A stretch of DNA of 13,484 nt, from contig NZ_CALHIK010000145.1 in NCBI RefSeq assembly GCF_938030785.1, forward strand, positions 1 through 13,484. The letters run 5' to 3'. Shown piece by piece: positions 12,914 through 13,484 of this stretch. This DNA comes from an uncultured Campylobacter sp. Its GTDB lineage: Bacteria; Campylobacterota; Campylobacteria; Campylobacterales; Campylobacteraceae. The notes under the pieces were generated by a model. That model had not been told where the DNA came from. It saw only the letters and a program-made list of their open reading frames with translations, and searched no databases. The position numbers were made by a program, and so were the translations under genes. Position 1 is the first letter of the stretch, and each line of letters opens with the position of its first letter.

Positions 12914-13323
12914 TACATACTCCTTAAAAAAGATTTGCCGAATTATACTTTATAAAAGTGAAATGGACGTGAAATTTAGAGGCAGGTACCGCTAAATTTA
13001 AACATAGCGGCGGGGTTTAAATTTGAAAGCATTCTCTGCGGCGAGCCTACGGTGAATTGGGGGTTACGCTTTAAATTTGACCTTAAATTTAGCTCGGCGG
13101 TAAAAGCGAGTCTAATATGATGCCGAGCCGCGCTTAAGCTAGTAGTTTATTTAAATTTAGCCGCAAAAGAGATAGCTGCGCCGCTTGAATCTTGTTTAAA
13201 TTTAATCGCAAATTCGCCCAAGCGCGCAGCGGGCCGCAAAAGGTAAAATTTAACGACCGAGAAAGGCGACAATGCCGCACTGCCCGATGCCTTAGGCGAT
13301 AGTAAAAAGATAAAATTTTACGC
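12914..13323. other. Spacer with dyads and TTTAAATTT words
   Basis: No gene is supported; a 72-codon minus frame at 13134-13352 is Arg/Leu-rich and overlaps the real gene at the edge. The spacer contains the operon promoter, CCGCTA (12989-12994) / TAGCGG (13005-13010), GCTCGGC (13092-13098) / GCCGAGC (13122-13128), several TTTAAATTT words, and TAAAATTTTA followed by TCTTTTT on the minus strand (around 13306-13321). The last is a weak terminator candidate for the gene at the right edge. Confidence 0.5.
12942..12947 (-). promoter_or_regulatory. Candidate -10 box of the Met-rich/two-component operon
   Basis: TATAAT on the minus strand (context AAGTATAATTC), about 29 bases before the Met-rich ATG. 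No consensus -35 is present. The dyad CCGCTA/TAGCGG at 12989-13010 lies 42-63 bases upstream and could be an activator site. Confidence 0.55.
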
Positions 13324-13484
13324 CTACGAAAGAGCGTGATCTTTGATCTCATCCTCGCTTACGATCTCGTAGATCACGCCCGCGTTTTTGATAAACTCCT
13401 CCACGCGCGCGACGTGTGCGGGCTCTACGTTGATCACGAGGCTTCCGACGACGTTTTTATCGAGGCGCTCGAGCTTGCCCCAGA
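13324..13484 (-). CDS. C-terminal end of an unidentified protein (partial)
   Basis: An open frame enters from the right edge and ends at TAG 13326-13324, giving 52 complete residues. The peptide starts WGKLERLDKNVVGSLVINVE, continues PAHVARVEEFIKNAGVIYEI and ends EDEIKDHALS. The beta-alpha-beta pattern (VVGSLVINV, then a helix, then VIYEIV) resembles a small ferredoxin-like or ACT-like domain at a protein's C terminus, but I do not recognise the family. Codon usage is like the neighbours and it is in a strongly coding frame. The start and most of the protein are outside the window. Confidence 0.75.
   Translation of the reverse strand, partial: WGKLERLDKNVVGSLVINVEPAHVARVEEFIKNAGVIYEIVSEDEIKDHALS

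Noticed and set aside
12723..12995. 90-aa plus frame opposite the Met-rich gene (Ser/Phe/Ile-rich, looks like a membrane protein)
   Set aside because: Reverse complement of Met/Lys/Glu codons reads as Ser/Phe/Ile; it has no RBS and the minus frame has a signal peptide and operon coupling.
13134..13352. 72-aa minus frame at the right end
   Set aside because: It overlaps the coding end of the partial gene in another frame and reads intergenic TTTAAATTT words; Arg/Leu-rich with no motif.

Overview
The window looks like chromosome of a comparatively GC-rich Campylobacter (Campylobacterota), for example an oral lineage such as C. gracilis, C. showae or C. rectus. This is inferred from the ilvI-ilvH-lpxD and pta-ackA gene pairs, the C. 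jejuni-like proteins, Campylobacter-style TATAAT -10 boxes with weak -35 regions, and the constant recurrence of the word AAATTT between genes. The species cannot be fixed from the sequence alone. No tRNA, rRNA, IS element or CRISPR was seen.

Layout: the 3' end of proS (+) with a strong terminator, then about 620 bp without a convincing gene. Next come an rclC-like inner-membrane gene of the reactive-chlorine-resistance family (-), a small uncharacterised cytoplasmic protein (-), and a gap of about 370 bp full of dyads. After these is the ilvI-ilvH-lpxD operon (-), which makes acetolactate for branched-chain amino acids and N-acylates UDP-3-O-acyl-glucosamine for lipid A. A 466-bp AT-rich spacer separates it from an exported ComEA-like helix-hairpin-helix protein with a very long polyproline tail (-). 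That gene is divergent from pta-ackA (+), the acetyl-CoA/acetyl-phosphate/acetate pathway, which is followed by an unknown membrane protein that appears frameshifted. Converging on it is a three-gene operon (-): a small exported methionine/lysine-rich protein, an OmpR-type response regulator and a sensor histidine kinase, linked by 1-nt and 8-nt overlaps. The window ends with a dyad-rich spacer and the C-terminal end of an unidentified gene (-).

The least ordinary part is the operon of methionine-rich exported peptide plus two-component system. Fifteen of the 61 predicted mature residues are Met, there is no aromatic residue or Cys, and the kinase's predicted periplasmic sensor carries two Cys. 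This suggests an envelope oxidative, hypochlorous-acid or metal sensing and scavenging unit, and it is notable that an rclC homologue lies in the same window. The function is inference. Other points of interest are the formin-like polyproline repeats on the HhH protein, a likely one-base frameshift in a T6 run, an exact 29-bp repeat spaced by one beta-helix coil in lpxD, a repeated linker in Pta, and interleaved inverted repeats upstream of the small unknown gene.
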